A stretch of 37,552 bases of DNA from Candidatus Nanohalarchaeota archaeon (GTDB lineage: Archaea; Nanohalarchaeota; Nanosalinia; Nanosalinales; Nanosalinaceae): positions 1-37,552 of the forward strand of contig JALDAN010000004.1 in NCBI GenBank assembly GCA_022729355.1. Reading direction: 5' to 3'. The stretch's first letter is position 1. Each line of letters starts with the position of its first letter. A program made the translations under genes and the position numbers. The notes beneath the pieces are model-generated. The model worked only from the letters and a program-made list of their open reading frames with translations. It was not told the DNA's origin and ran no database searches. Shown one piece after another: positions 8,774 through 18,451 of the stretch.

Positions 8774-10042
8774 ATGCTAGATATTGAACTGTTCCGCGAG
8801 AACCCGGAAAAGATCAAGGCCTCTGAGGAGAGAAGAGGAAAAGATCCAGAGAAAGTGGAGAAAGTAGTTGAACTTGATGAGGCCTGGCGTGAATCACTTC
8901 AGCGACTGCAGGAGTTACAGGAGAAACGAAACAGCGTAGGCGATAGAATCGCAGAGCTGAAGCAGGAAGGAAAAGACGCCGAGGAATACATTGAACAGAT
9001 GCAGGAAGTTAAGGAAACAATCTCTGAATTGGAAAAAGATGTTGAGGCTCTGAAAGAGGAGAGAGATGAACTGAGATACCAAATTGGGAATATCCTCCAT
9101 GAATCAGTTCCTGAAGGCGAGGATGAAGATGACAACGTCGAGATAAAGACATGGGAGCCAGAAAACGGCCGCAGCGATGAAGGCGAACTTGCTGCAGATA
9201 TAATCCAAGAAAATGACCTTGTGGAGACAGAGAAAGCTGCGGAGCTGGCAGGAGAAAGAGCTTACTACCTGAAGAACGATCTCTTCAGATTGAATCAGGC
9301 CTTGATACAGTTCTCGATGGATCTTCTTGAGGAGAAAGGGTTCACACCGATGCAGACTCCTTACTATCTGAAATACGAGCCTATGGCTGCAGCCGCAGAG
9401 CTTGAAGACTTCGAGGAACAGCTATACAAGATAGAGGATGAAGACAAGTACCTGATCGCTACTTCAGAGCAGACACTGGCGACTTTCCACATGGATGAGA
9501 TCCTGCAGCCGCAGAGCCTTCCACGAAAATATGGAGGATTCTCAACAAACTTCAGACAGGAAGCTGGAAAGCACGGACAGGAAACACGGGGAATCTGGAG
9601 AGTACACCAGTTCGAGAAAGTGGAGCAGTACATATTCTGCGAGCCAGAAAACTCATGGGACTTCCACGAGGAACTGCTTCAGAACTCTGAAGAACTCATG
9701 CAGAAACTAGGCCTCCCCTACAGAGTTGTCAACGTCTGCACAGGCGATATGAACGACAACGCTGCGAAAAAATACGATATAGAAGTCTGGAGGCCTCCAC
9801 TGCAGGATTACGGAGAAGTGGTATCCTGCTCGAACTGTACAGACTTCCAGGCCCGCAAAGTCGATGTAAGAATCCGCAGGGATGGAGATAACGAGACAGC
9901 TCACACATTGAACGCGACGGAGTGCGCTACTTCGAGAGTGATGACAGCCATCATTGAGAACAATCAGACTGAGAAAGGAATCAAGATCCCTGAGCCGCTT
10001 CAGAAGTACATGGGCGGCAAAGAGTACATAGAAGTAGAATAA
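8774..10042 (+). CDS. serS: Seryl-tRNA synthetase
   Basis: MLDIELFRENPEKIKASEERRGKDPEKVEKVVELDEAWRE coiled-coil arm; FRQEAGKHGQETRGIWRVHQFEKVEQ class II motif. Confidence 0.96.
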   Translation: MLDIELFRENPEKIKASEERRGKDPEKVEKVVELDEAWRESLQRLQELQEKRNSVGDRIAELKQEGKDAEEYIEQMQEVKETISELEKDVEALKEERDELRYQIGNILHESVPEGEDEDDNVEIKTWEPENGRSDEGELAADIIQENDLVETEKAAELAGERAYYLKNDLFRLNQALIQFSMDLLEEKGFTPMQTPYYLKYEPMAAAAELEDFEEQLYKIEDEDKYLIATSEQTLATFHMDEILQPQSLPRKYGGFSTNFRQEAGKHGQETRGIWRVHQFEKVEQYIFCEPENSWDFHEELLQNSEELMQKLGLPYRVVNVCTGDMNDNAAKKYDIEVWRPPLQDYGEVVSCSNCTDFQARKVDVRIRRDGDNETAHTLNATECATSRVMTAIIENNQTEKGIKIPEPLQKYMGGKEYIEVE

Positions 10043-10060
10043 AGAAGGGAAAGAAAAGTA

Positions 10061-10098
10061 GAGAGGCCTTAAATACAGGCCTCTCACTATTTTTTTAT
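10061..10098. terminator. Bidirectional terminator hairpin built from two AGGCCT copies
   Basis: GAGAGGCCT(10061-10069)-TAAATAC-AGGCCTCTC(10077-10085) followed by T-rich DNA, between convergent genes. Confidence 0.8.
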
Positions 10099-10490
10099 TT
10101 TTGGAAAAGTCCGGAGAATACTTTCAGTGCTTCTTCATCTTCGAATCCGTTTGCCCATTCTCCATAGTTAGGGCCTTCGTCATGTGGCTCAAAGCCTCTT
10201 TCCTCTGGATCATAGTCCTCTAGAGAGTTTCCAGGCCTGTTCATTGTTACTCCGGCTCTTGATTCCGGATCCTGATTGTATCCTCCATCAGTAACTATTG
10301 GATACGTGCCGAAATGTTCGAAAGCTTCTGCAGCTTCACCCATCATATCTTCATCGTATTCAAATGTCTCATCAGTTATATTGGCCGGATCTGATGAATG
10401 AGCAGCGTTAATGGCTTCCTGAGATGTTGTAACCTTATCTGCATCGCCTTCTCCTCTGTAGGCCTTTGCACTGCTTGGATTATCGACCAT
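10095..10490 (-). CDS. Acidic hypothetical protein
   Basis: 131-aa ORF preceded by a strong Shine-Dalgarno (GAGGTGAA on minus strand) and A/C-rich leader. Confidence 0.75.
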   Translation of the reverse strand: MVDNPSSAKAYRGEGDADKVTTSQEAINAAHSSDPANITDETFEYDEDMMGEAAEAFEHFGTYPIVTDGGYNQDPESRAGVTMNRPGNSLEDYDPEERGFEPHDEGPNYGEWANGFEDEEALKVFSGLFQK

Positions 10491-10713
10491 TGTTATTCTT
10501 CACCTCGTGGAATGTTTTTTCTGGTTTTTGAGTTGTGTTGCGTGGTGTTGTGTTGATTTGTTTGCATTTTTGAAATCACCTTTAGAATTGTAGCAAGCTG
10601 CAAACCCGGAGTCGGTTTTTTATCCAGATTTACAGCAATAGCACTGTCAAAAGTAGCACTGACAGTAGCACGTTCACAGAAATGTTAGAAGAATCAATAG
10701 AATTAACTTTGTA

Positions 10714-10766
10714 GAACGCATCCACCCTTCGACACAAAACATCCACCCGAAGTTGATAATGCGTTC
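10714..10766. repeat. Nested inverted repeats in a large intergenic region
   Basis: Outer arms GAACGCAT(10714-10721)/ATGCGTTC(10759-10766); inner CTTCG(10727-10731)/CGAAG(10748-10752); direct repeat CATCCACCC at 10719 and 10740. Confidence 0.7.
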
Positions 10767-10813
10767 ATACACTTAATCAGTAGGCCTCAGATTTAAATAA
10801 TATCCTCCTGGAT

Positions 10814-11149
10814 CTATAGATTCTTTCTTCTCTCATCAAGATCATAGTGTCTGTCAGTGCCTGTGGCCGGGAAGCTATCTGTCTCCTCCTCCAGAGTCTG
10901 CTGAATCTTTGTTAGTGTATACGCATCTGAAGAATCAAGATCTGTCTCAGACCTTATATTTTCAAGGGCGATGTAGGCCTGTCTGTAAGTCATTGTAGCG
11001 GACTGTTCAGGCTCTTCACTGAGAACATCTTCCAGCAGATTTAGAGGCTCAGAAAAATCTGCATCATATTTTTCATCAAGTTCTTCTAGTTGATCATAGG
11101 CCTCTTCAACTGCCTCTACTTCCTGAAACCTGTCCTCTCTATTTACCAT
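10814..11149 (-). CDS. Acidic hypothetical protein
   Basis: 111-aa ORF, helical, no family recognised. Confidence 0.65.
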   Translation of the reverse strand: MVNREDRFQEVEAVEEAYDQLEELDEKYDADFSEPLNLLEDVLSEEPEQSATMTYRQAYIALENIRSETDLDSSDAYTLTKIQQTLEEETDSFPATGTDRHYDLDERRKNL

Positions 11150-11236
11150 ACTGCTTCTTTATGCTTCAATTTATTTGAATACGTGGTGTATCAGAGTGCG
11201 GCAGTTTAAATCTTTGCGGCTGAAACATATTGTGTT

Positions 11237-13297
11237 ATGGAGACGACAGTGATGGTCGGTGAGAAGCCGAACGTCGCCAGTAAGCTGGCGCAGGCCCTCG
11301 GAAACTACAGTACGAAGGAGAACCGGGGAGTGAAGAACTACATAATAGAGACAGATGATCGCCGAATTATCATTTCACCGGCCGTAGGCCATATTTTCAA
11401 CCTTGATTCTGTAGAGGATGGATGGGACTACCCTGTATTCGACGTTGAGTGGAGGCCTACATTTGAAACGGATGATTCAGCTGACTACATGAAAAAATAC
11501 TATCACAACTTATGCGATCAACTTGAGAAAGCCGATACGTATATTAACGCATGCGACTTCGATCTTGAAGGATCTGTGATCGGTGCAAACGTCATAAAAC
11601 ACATTACTGGAGCTTCTGACGAGAAAATTGAGCGTATGAAGTTCTCTACTCTTACTAAAAGTGATTTACAGGAGGCCTTTGATGACTTGGAGAGCTTTGA
11701 TAGAGGTATGACTGATGCAGGTATCACAAGACACATACTGGATTACTATTACGGTGTGAACGTTTCCAGAGCTTTGATGCAGGCTGTACGAGAAAATGAT
11801 CGCTTCAAAACTCTTTCAACAGGGCGTGTGCAGGGCCCGGCATTGAAGGTGCTTGCGGATCGTGAAAGGGAGATCATGGAGTTCGATCCAGATCCTTACT
11901 GGGAGATCTTTCTCCATCACAGCGAATTCGACGCCAAGTTCCAGGAAACAGGAGCAGACAGAGACAAGCTAGACAGGATATGGGAGGAAGAGAAAGCCGA
12001 CCAGATATTTGCTACAGTGAAAGGAGAGAAGAAGGCACGTGTCTCAGACGTGAAAATCAATAATTACACACATAACCCTCCTGTACCTTTCAATCTGACA
12101 GGCCTTCAGAAGGAGGCCTCCAGCCAGTTCAACCTTTCTCCAAAGAAGACTCAGTCTATAGCGCAGTCGCTTTACGAGGATTCACTGATTTCCTATCCTC
12201 GTACCGAGAGCCAGAAGCTTCCTGCGAAACTTGGATACAAGAATCTTTTGAAGAAGCTGAAAGGACAGGACAAGTACGAAGGCCTGGCTCAGAAAGTCTT
12301 GAAGAAGGACAAAGATGACGAAATGTATCCACGTCAGGGTAAGAAGGAGGATGATGCGCATCCTGCCATCTATCCGACAGGTGAAAGGCCTTCCAATCTT
12401 TCGAAGATGGAGCGTAAAGTGTACGATCTTATTGTTAAGCGTTTCTTCGCTGTATTCGGGGATGCTGCAAAGCGTCAGTCACTGACTTTGACTCTTGATG
12501 TTCTTGGATACGACTTTACAGCCAAGTCAAAGGTTACTAAGGAGCGGAACTGGTTCGAGCTTTACGATCCTTACGTCAAGGTGGAAGAGGCAGAGCTTCC
12601 GGGCGTTGAAAAAGGTGAAGTGCTTGATGTGGAAGGCTTTGATCTTGAGGAGAAGGAGACTCAGCCTCCAAGAAGATACAGTCAGTCAGGAATTGTCTCG
12701 GAGCTTGAAAAGAAGAATCTTGGGACGAAAGCTACAAGAGCTGCTACTATCGACAGGCTTTACAGCAGGAACTATATCGATAACTCTCCGATCGAGGTGA
12801 CGGAGTTAGGCCTCACGATCGTTGAGACTCTTGAGAAGCATGCACCCGATCTGATGAGTGAAGAACTGACTCGCAAGTTCGAGGAGAAAATGGAGTCCAT
12901 CAGAGAAAACAAGGAGACAAGTGATGAGGTTGTTGATGAGGCCCGTGAAGAGCTTGAAGAGACTTTGAAGAAGTTCAAAGATCAGGAGAAAGAGATAGGA
13001 GCTGAACTGGTTGAGACTATTGATTCCGAAAGGAAGAGACGCCGCAAGCTCGGCGACTGCCTGGAATGTGATGACGGCACTTTAAGGATCATCAAGAGTA
13101 GTGGAAGTCGTTTCGTCGGATGCTCTAATTACCCGGACTGTGAAAACACATTCCCTCTGCCGAACAACGGCGATATCAACAGCATGGATGAAGTATGTGA
13201 CGAATGCGGCAATCCAAAGATCTACGTCAGCAGAGACAGCGGAAAAGACTACAGCATGTGTATCTGGCCAGATTGTCCGACAAAAGACGACTGGTAA
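11237..13297 (+). CDS. topA: DNA topoisomerase I, type IA, with C-terminal zinc fingers
   Basis: VMVGEKPNVASKLAQALG, NACDFDLEGSVIG, SYPRTESQKLP, and C4-type fingers CLECDDG...CSNYPDC and CDECGNP...CIWPDC. Confidence 0.95.
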   Translation: METTVMVGEKPNVASKLAQALGNYSTKENRGVKNYIIETDDRRIIISPAVGHIFNLDSVEDGWDYPVFDVEWRPTFETDDSADYMKKYYHNLCDQLEKADTYINACDFDLEGSVIGANVIKHITGASDEKIERMKFSTLTKSDLQEAFDDLESFDRGMTDAGITRHILDYYYGVNVSRALMQAVRENDRFKTLSTGRVQGPALKVLADREREIMEFDPDPYWEIFLHHSEFDAKFQETGADRDKLDRIWEEEKADQIFATVKGEKKARVSDVKINNYTHNPPVPFNLTGLQKEASSQFNLSPKKTQSIAQSLYEDSLISYPRTESQKLPAKLGYKNLLKKLKGQDKYEGLAQKVLKKDKDDEMYPRQGKKEDDAHPAIYPTGERPSNLSKMERKVYDLIVKRFFAVFGDAAKRQSLTLTLDVLGYDFTAKSKVTKERNWFELYDPYVKVEEAELPGVEKGEVLDVEGFDLEEKETQPPRRYSQSGIVSELEKKNLGTKATRAATIDRLYSRNYIDNSPIEVTELGLTIVETLEKHAPDLMSEELTRKFEEKMESIRENKETSDEVVDEAREELEETLKKFKDQEKEIGAELVETIDSERKRRRKLGDCLECDDGTLRIIKSSGSRFVGCSNYPDCENTFPLPNNGDINSMDEVCDECGNPKIYVSRDSGKDYSMCIWPDCPTKDDW

Positions 13298-13330
13298 AAA
13301 GCTTTATTTATCATTTAAACGAATTAGATC

Positions 13331-13693
13331 ATGGTAGACGATTTACCTGACAGTGTGACGAATCTCGTATTCGCCGTTCTCGGCGGTGCACTGATCTACG
13401 GAGTACACGAAGCCTATCACATGGTAGCAGATGGACTAGCTACCGCAGTAGTAATAGACAATGTAGGTTCTGTAGCTCTAGGACTTCTAGCTGTAGGAGG
13501 CTACTACGCAATCACAGAGGCTAACGAAGTAGAATTCGAAAAAGTTCTAGCCGGAGCAGCCTTCGTAGTCACAGCAGGAACCCACACAGCACATCACTTC
13601 CTCCAGCCTGAATTCATCGGGATGGGAGAGCTGATGGCAGTAGTAGGCTTCGGCGGCGCACTGATCCTGGCATACGCGCCAGAACTCGAGTAG
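13331..13693 (+). CDS. Small multi-pass membrane protein, unknown function
   Basis: 120 aa with several hydrophobic segments (LVFAVLGGALIYGVH, VALGLLAVGGYYAI, LMAVVGFGGALILAYA). Confidence 0.75.
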   Translation: MVDDLPDSVTNLVFAVLGGALIYGVHEAYHMVADGLATAVVIDNVGSVALGLLAVGGYYAITEANEVEFEKVLAGAAFVVTAGTHTAHHFLQPEFIGMGELMAVVGFGGALILAYAPELE

Positions 13694-13726
13694 AATAATT
13701 ACTCAATCAATTTTCTCCTTCTTTTT

Positions 13727-14578
13727 TTATTCTCTATCAGACATGAATTCGATCACTTTATCAGTCCTCCTCTGAGCACCATCCATATCAAACTGCTCTC
13801 CTAACTCTTCAAAACGCTCGGCAAAGGCCTCTTCATCCGTCACTACCTCACTCAAGTCTTCAGCTGACTCCTTGAAGGCTTCACGTATATCATCGTTCTG
13901 TGGATTCTCACTCTGTATGCTTCCGTAAAGGCCTGGCTTCTGATTCAGCATTCTGGCGGTAAGATCAGTGATCAACCTGTAAACGGGAGATGAGAACTCC
14001 TGCATATCTTCTCCCTTGAAATCCGATTTACGGATGACGTCAGCCACAACCAGTTCCGAGAAATGCATAAGGCCCTGTACAAAGCTCATCGCCTTATCGT
14101 GTTCCTCCGGATCTGTGAAGTGTAGATCAGCTCCATTCTGCTTCCAGAACTCCTCCATGACCGTCCATTTCTTGCCTTTTATAGGACACATAACTACTTT
14201 CTGGCCGTTGATACTGTTGCTGGGTGCGTACATTGGATGCATGCCGAGCACTTCGTCCGAGTACTTCTTCATGGCCTCCACAGGCCTCTGCTTCACACTT
14301 GTCACATCACAGAAAAGTGTATCTTCCGGAATGTGTGGGCCTATACTTTCTATCACGTCTACAGTTACTGAGATCGGGACAGATACTATCACGATGTCAG
14401 CATCTTGAACTATCTCCTCAGAGTCACCGTAATCCCATTCATAGTTTTCGGCTACTTCTTTTGCTTTCTCTAAGCTGCTTCCTGATATCACTATCTCGTT
14501 GTTTTCCTCCATGTGTTCTCCAAGGTGCTGTCCGAATTTTCCTGTGCCTCCGATTATAGCGATTCTCTGATCAATCAT
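13727..14578 (-). CDS. tyrA: Prephenate dehydrogenase
   Basis: RIAIIGGTGKFGQHLGEHMEE Rossmann; FCDVTSVKQRPVEAMKKY...VLGMHPMYAPS. Confidence 0.9.
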   Translation of the reverse strand: MIDQRIAIIGGTGKFGQHLGEHMEENNEIVISGSSLEKAKEVAENYEWDYGDSEEIVQDADIVIVSVPISVTVDVIESIGPHIPEDTLFCDVTSVKQRPVEAMKKYSDEVLGMHPMYAPSNSINGQKVVMCPIKGKKWTVMEEFWKQNGADLHFTDPEEHDKAMSFVQGLMHFSELVVADVIRKSDFKGEDMQEFSSPVYRLITDLTARMLNQKPGLYGSIQSENPQNDDIREAFKESAEDLSEVVTDEEAFAERFEELGEQFDMDGAQRRTDKVIEFMSDRE

Positions 14579-14643
14579 TACAGTAAAGACGTGTGGAGGA
14601 GAGGCCTAAATAATTTTTTACGTGAAGAGGAAAGATCTTAGTT

Positions 14644-14928
14644 ATGGATGATGAACTAGAATCGAGGATAGATGAGCTCCAGATATGGAGTGTGCGAAAT
14701 GAAAAACTTGTGACAAGAGTGGAGTTCGATGGATACCGGGATGCTGCCTTCTTCGCCAACACAGTTTTTTCACTGGCAGAGGCTGAATTCCATCACCCTG
14801 AAGTAAAAGTCGAGTACGGAGCTGTAGAGATCGATCTCTGGAGCCACGACACTGAAAGCATAACTGAAAGAGACATCGAGCTGGCAGAAAAGATAGAGGA
14901 GAAAGTGGGAGAGATAAACTGGGATTAG
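14644..14928 (+). CDS. Pterin-4a-carbinolamine dehydratase-like protein
   Basis: VTRVEFDGYRDAAFFANTVFSLAEAEFHHPEVKVEYGAVEIDLWSHDTESITERDIELAEKIE matches the PCD signature. Confidence 0.85.
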   Translation: MDDELESRIDELQIWSVRNEKLVTRVEFDGYRDAAFFANTVFSLAEAEFHHPEVKVEYGAVEIDLWSHDTESITERDIELAEKIEEKVGEINWD

Positions 14929-16019
14929 GCCTTATCCAGCAAATCAAAGGCCTTTTCAATCTCTTCTTTCGTTGTGGAGCCGAAGCATATTCTAACGCTG
15001 GTGTCGCTTTCAGGCCCCATGGGCTCTCCCGGCACCATTGCAACTCCTTCATCAATCATATTCATGCAGAAATCCCATGAATCTTTCCCGACATCCGGGA
15101 ATGCGTATATTGCTCCTTCAGGAGCCACAAAATCCCATCCAATATCCTCCATTCTTTCGACAAGAAGGTCCCTCCTCTCATGATAGGCCTCTCTCATCTC
15201 CTCTACATGACTGTCATCTTGCAGGGCCTCTATCGCTGCGTACTGTGAGATACGTGGAGGACAGGCAGTTGATGCTCTTGACACTTTGGCGTACTCCTCG
15301 ATATTTTCAGGCCTATCGACTATCCAGCCTACTCTCCAGCCAGTCATCGCATGATTCTTGGATACCGAGCCGATAATAGCAGCATCCTCCACAAAAGAGG
15401 CAGGAGAGTAATGTTCCTTTCCATATACCAGTCTGTGATATACTTCATCTGATATCAGGAAAGTTTCGTTATCTTCCGCCACTTCAGCTATTTCACGGGC
15501 CTGATCCTCCGTCAGTACATAGCCTGTCGGATTGCCTGGCGTATTAACCACTACAAGATTGGCTTCAGCGATCTCCTGGCGGGCCTCACTTCTTAATTCT
15601 CTGTCGCTGTTCCAGTAATTTACCTGGCTCCATTCGTTACCGTTGACTTCTGAGATCATCTTGTAAGGACCCCAGCAGGGATCATTGAATACTGCTTTAT
15701 CTTCTTCTCCGAGTCTTGCTGCAAATACTGCGAAAAGTGCACCCATTCCACCTGTAGTAATCATAACTTCTTCGCTGGAGACCGAGAGGCCTTTTTTCTC
15801 TGATTCTTCGGCTGCAACTTCTTCTCTGAGACCTTCAAGGCCTAACATTGGACTGTATCCCTGCTTGTTTTCTAGGCCTTTTCTCGCTGCTTCTTTGACG
15901 TGTTTCGGTGTATCGAATGATGGCTGTCCGATATCGAATCTTACTACATCCTCTTTCTGTGAGGCTTTTTCCGATATTTTTCTGATAGATAGATCGATGT
16001 CCTCAATTCGTTTTCTCAT
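14925..16019 (-). CDS. PLP-dependent aminotransferase class I/II (aspartate/aromatic type)
   Basis: NTPGNPTGYVLTEDQAREIAEVAED...LISDEVYHRLVYG...GSVSKNHAMTGWRVGWIV. Confidence 0.92.
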   Translation of the reverse strand: MRKRIEDIDLSIRKISEKASQKEDVVRFDIGQPSFDTPKHVKEAARKGLENKQGYSPMLGLEGLREEVAAEESEKKGLSVSSEEVMITTGGMGALFAVFAARLGEEDKAVFNDPCWGPYKMISEVNGNEWSQVNYWNSDRELRSEARQEIAEANLVVVNTPGNPTGYVLTEDQAREIAEVAEDNETFLISDEVYHRLVYGKEHYSPASFVEDAAIIGSVSKNHAMTGWRVGWIVDRPENIEEYAKVSRASTACPPRISQYAAIEALQDDSHVEEMREAYHERRDLLVERMEDIGWDFVAPEGAIYAFPDVGKDSWDFCMNMIDEGVAMVPGEPMGPESDTSVRICFGSTTKEEIEKAFDLLDKA

Positions 16020-16028
16020 CTGTACTTT

Positions 16029-16805
16029 TCACTCCGGTCTCTCAGCTTTTCTGTATTCTCCAAGCTGCTGTACTCCTCCATAGGTTTCCAGTGCTGTAAT
16101 AGCTTTCTGAAGTTTTTCTCCTGAGGCCTCTGCCTCAACAAAGAAGTAGTACTCCCCCAGCTTTTCCTTGGTAGGCCTCGACTGGATATGAGTAAGGTTT
16201 ATCTCATGGCCGGCAAAGCATGAGAGCATCGCGTGGAGGAGTCCAGGCCTATCTTCTCCCGGTTCCAGTATCAGCGAGGATTTCTCTCGTGCCTCTGGCT
16301 CTCCATTCAGGATGAGGAATCTTGTGACGTTCACGTTTCTGTCCTGAACAGATTTCTCCAGTATATTTTTCTCGTTGATTTCAGCTGCTATTTCGGATGC
16401 GAGTGCGGCTTCTCCTTGTTCAAGTTGTTCTACTGCGGCTGCTGTAGATCCTGTTTCCTCAGTCTCCCAGCCGTGCTCTTCTATTATGTTCTGGCACTGT
16501 GCAAGGGCCTGTGGATGCGATCTGACTTTTTCTACGTCTTCGATTGTTTCTTCTTTTGATATGAGTGCGTGCTGGATAGGAAGGACTACTTCTCCTGTTA
16601 CAGTTACATCTTTCTCTCTGAGAAGATCTATTGTATCTGTTACTCCGCCTCCAAGAGAGTTCTCGATCGGTACAAGCTTTGCATCTACTTCTGATTCAAA
16701 TACTTCTCTGATAGTTGAGCAGAACACCGGTTCCAGATCTTCAAAGTATTTTTCTGCCGCCTGATGAGTATAGGTACCTGAAGGGCCGAGAAGTGCTACT
16801 TTCAC
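16029..16805 (-). CDS. pheA: Prephenate dehydratase with ACT domain
   Basis: VALLGPSGTYTHQAAEKYF...LVPIENSLGGGVTDTIDLL...; ACT: LILEPGEDRPGLLHAMLSCFAGHEINLTHIQSRPTKEKLGEYYFFVE. Confidence 0.95.
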   Translation of the reverse strand: MKVALLGPSGTYTHQAAEKYFEDLEPVFCSTIREVFESEVDAKLVPIENSLGGGVTDTIDLLREKDVTVTGEVVLPIQHALISKEETIEDVEKVRSHPQALAQCQNIIEEHGWETEETGSTAAAVEQLEQGEAALASEIAAEINEKNILEKSVQDRNVNVTRFLILNGEPEAREKSSLILEPGEDRPGLLHAMLSCFAGHEINLTHIQSRPTKEKLGEYYFFVEAEASGEKLQKAITALETYGGVQQLGEYRKAERPE

Positions 16806-17083
16806 TTTTCATCGTCCTCCAGGAACTCTTTCTGTACGTCAACCGCTGTTTCTATCAGCACATCTGCAAGTTCACGTCCTCTTTCAGGAGGCATCTTCTT
16901 GTCTTCAAAAAGTTGCTCGAACTGCTGGCGGACTTTCTCCTCACGCTCCTCATCCCGGATATCCATGTCCTCTCTGTCTTTGAAATCCATTATCTTCAGG
17001 ACTTCATCCATCCTGTCCCTGACGTTCCCGGCAATCCTCTTATTCACTCTGTCAATCTCTCTACGCGATTCCTCGATAGTCAT
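16802..17083 (-). CDS. aroQ: Chorismate mutase, AroQ class
   Basis: SRREIDRVNKRIAGNVRDRMDEVLKIMDFK...IRDEEREEKV; overlaps pheA by 4 bp. Confidence 0.8.
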   Translation of the reverse strand: MTIEESRREIDRVNKRIAGNVRDRMDEVLKIMDFKDREDMDIRDEEREEKVRQQFEQLFEDKKMPPERGRELADVLIETAVDVQKEFLEDDEK

Positions 17084-17128
17084 AACAATAAAGATAGAGT
17101 AAGAAGTCTTTAGAAATTTTGCGGAGTA

Positions 17129-17818
17129 TTAGAAAAGGCCTCCTGCAGAATCTTTCACAAGACCTTCATCAGTGATCTTGAAACGGACTTCCTTTCCTTC
17201 TGGAAGTGATCGATGCTTCGCTATACGGGCCTTTCTCACATCCTTGTCTGTCTGTGAAAGCTTCACAAGACATTTGCTCCAGTATTTCGGCACATCTCTC
17301 CCGACAAGCTCGATATCATCCTCATCGAAACTGGTGTACACCTGATTAGTTATCATTACAGGCAAGTTGTAGTTTCGTGCAAGGCCTGAAAGCGTTGATA
17401 GCTGCTGTGAGAGCTCCTGATTGACTTCCTGTGCGTTATCGCCGTTCACCTTTAATCTGTAAAGTGAAACAAGAGAGTCAACTACTACAAGATCTATTCC
17501 TTTATCTTCAACAAGGTTTTCGAGGCCTTCAATTGTCTCGTCCTGTTGATCGAAGTCAGTTACGTCTTTCAGGAAGATATTGTCCAGTGCGTCTTCGGAT
17601 GCGATCTGTATGAATCTTTCTGGCGAGAAAGAGGCCTCTGAGTCGATGTAGGCTACTTTTCCGCCGTTTTCTGCTACTTCTGCTGCTACCTGTATGCATA
17701 CGTTGGTTTTTCCGGAGCCTGATTCCCCGTAGAAGTTGGAGATTACTCCTTTCTCTACTCCTCCGTTAAGCAAGGTGTCAAGAGGTTCGCAGCCTGTAGA
17801 TACTCTTTCTACTTCCAC
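17129..17818 (-). CDS. radB: RadB recombinase paralog
   Basis: VSTGCEPLDTLLNGGVEKGVISNFYGESGSGKTNVCIQVA; no N-terminal HhH domain, which favours RadB over RadA. Confidence 0.88.
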   Translation of the reverse strand: MEVERVSTGCEPLDTLLNGGVEKGVISNFYGESGSGKTNVCIQVAAEVAENGGKVAYIDSEASFSPERFIQIASEDALDNIFLKDVTDFDQQDETIEGLENLVEDKGIDLVVVDSLVSLYRLKVNGDNAQEVNQELSQQLSTLSGLARNYNLPVMITNQVYTSFDEDDIELVGRDVPKYWSKCLVKLSQTDKDVRKARIAKHRSLPEGKEVRFKITDEGLVKDSAGGLF

Positions 17819-17902
17819 AGTTCATTGAGGCGTTACAACTCTTTTATCAATAAGCAAAAAAGTCACGAAGTTATTTAGACGGCCGGTTCCAAAGAATTGT
17901 GT

Positions 17903-18367
17903 ATGCGGAGAAGAGATGTTTTCTACGTGGCATTTTTCACGGCCATCGCGGCTGTAGGATTCATTAATGTAGCCACCGGAGGCCTTATGAATCATCTTGC
18001 AGTTGAATACTCTCCATACCATTCTCATGGTGAAGCTGAGATAGATAGTAATGAGATAATTATTTCGGGAGACGGCTCAGCGGATTTCACAGTTGAGAAC
18101 ATGGAAAGATTCACTTACTCTATGGGCCTGGATTCCGAGAACATTAGCGAGATGTCTCCTGTCCCGAACTTTGACTTCGATCCTTCTCCGAGAACCGGAT
18201 ACGATAGTCTTCCTCCCACGTATAGGTGGAACTTTCAAACTCCTGCAGTAGAGGCCTCTGTATCCTTCGATACCAGTGATGTGGAGCCAGGAACTTACAA
18301 TTATACTTTGAAGGCCTCAGGCGGAAGTCATACAGCTGAAGAAGATCTGACTCTTGTAGTGGAGTAA
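17903..18367 (+). CDS. Secreted/membrane-anchored hypothetical protein
   Basis: N-terminal hydrophobic segment DVFYVAFFTAIAAVGFINVATGG, then a beta-rich extracellular-type domain. Confidence 0.7.
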   Translation: MRRRDVFYVAFFTAIAAVGFINVATGGLMNHLAVEYSPYHSHGEAEIDSNEIIISGDGSADFTVENMERFTYSMGLDSENISEMSPVPNFDFDPSPRTGYDSLPPTYRWNFQTPAVEASVSFDTSDVEPGTYNYTLKASGGSHTAEEDLTLVVE

Positions 18368-18451
18368 TAAGTTTCTGATGATCTCCAGACAGTTTTTTGT
18401 TTACGTGAATAAAAAAGGATTTAAGTCTTAGTTCTCTATTTGAAATATATT

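Noticed and set aside
10639-10766. Short repeats as a possible CRISPR array
   Set aside because: Repeats are 6-9 bp with 12-21 bp spacing, too short and too few, and no cas genes are nearby.
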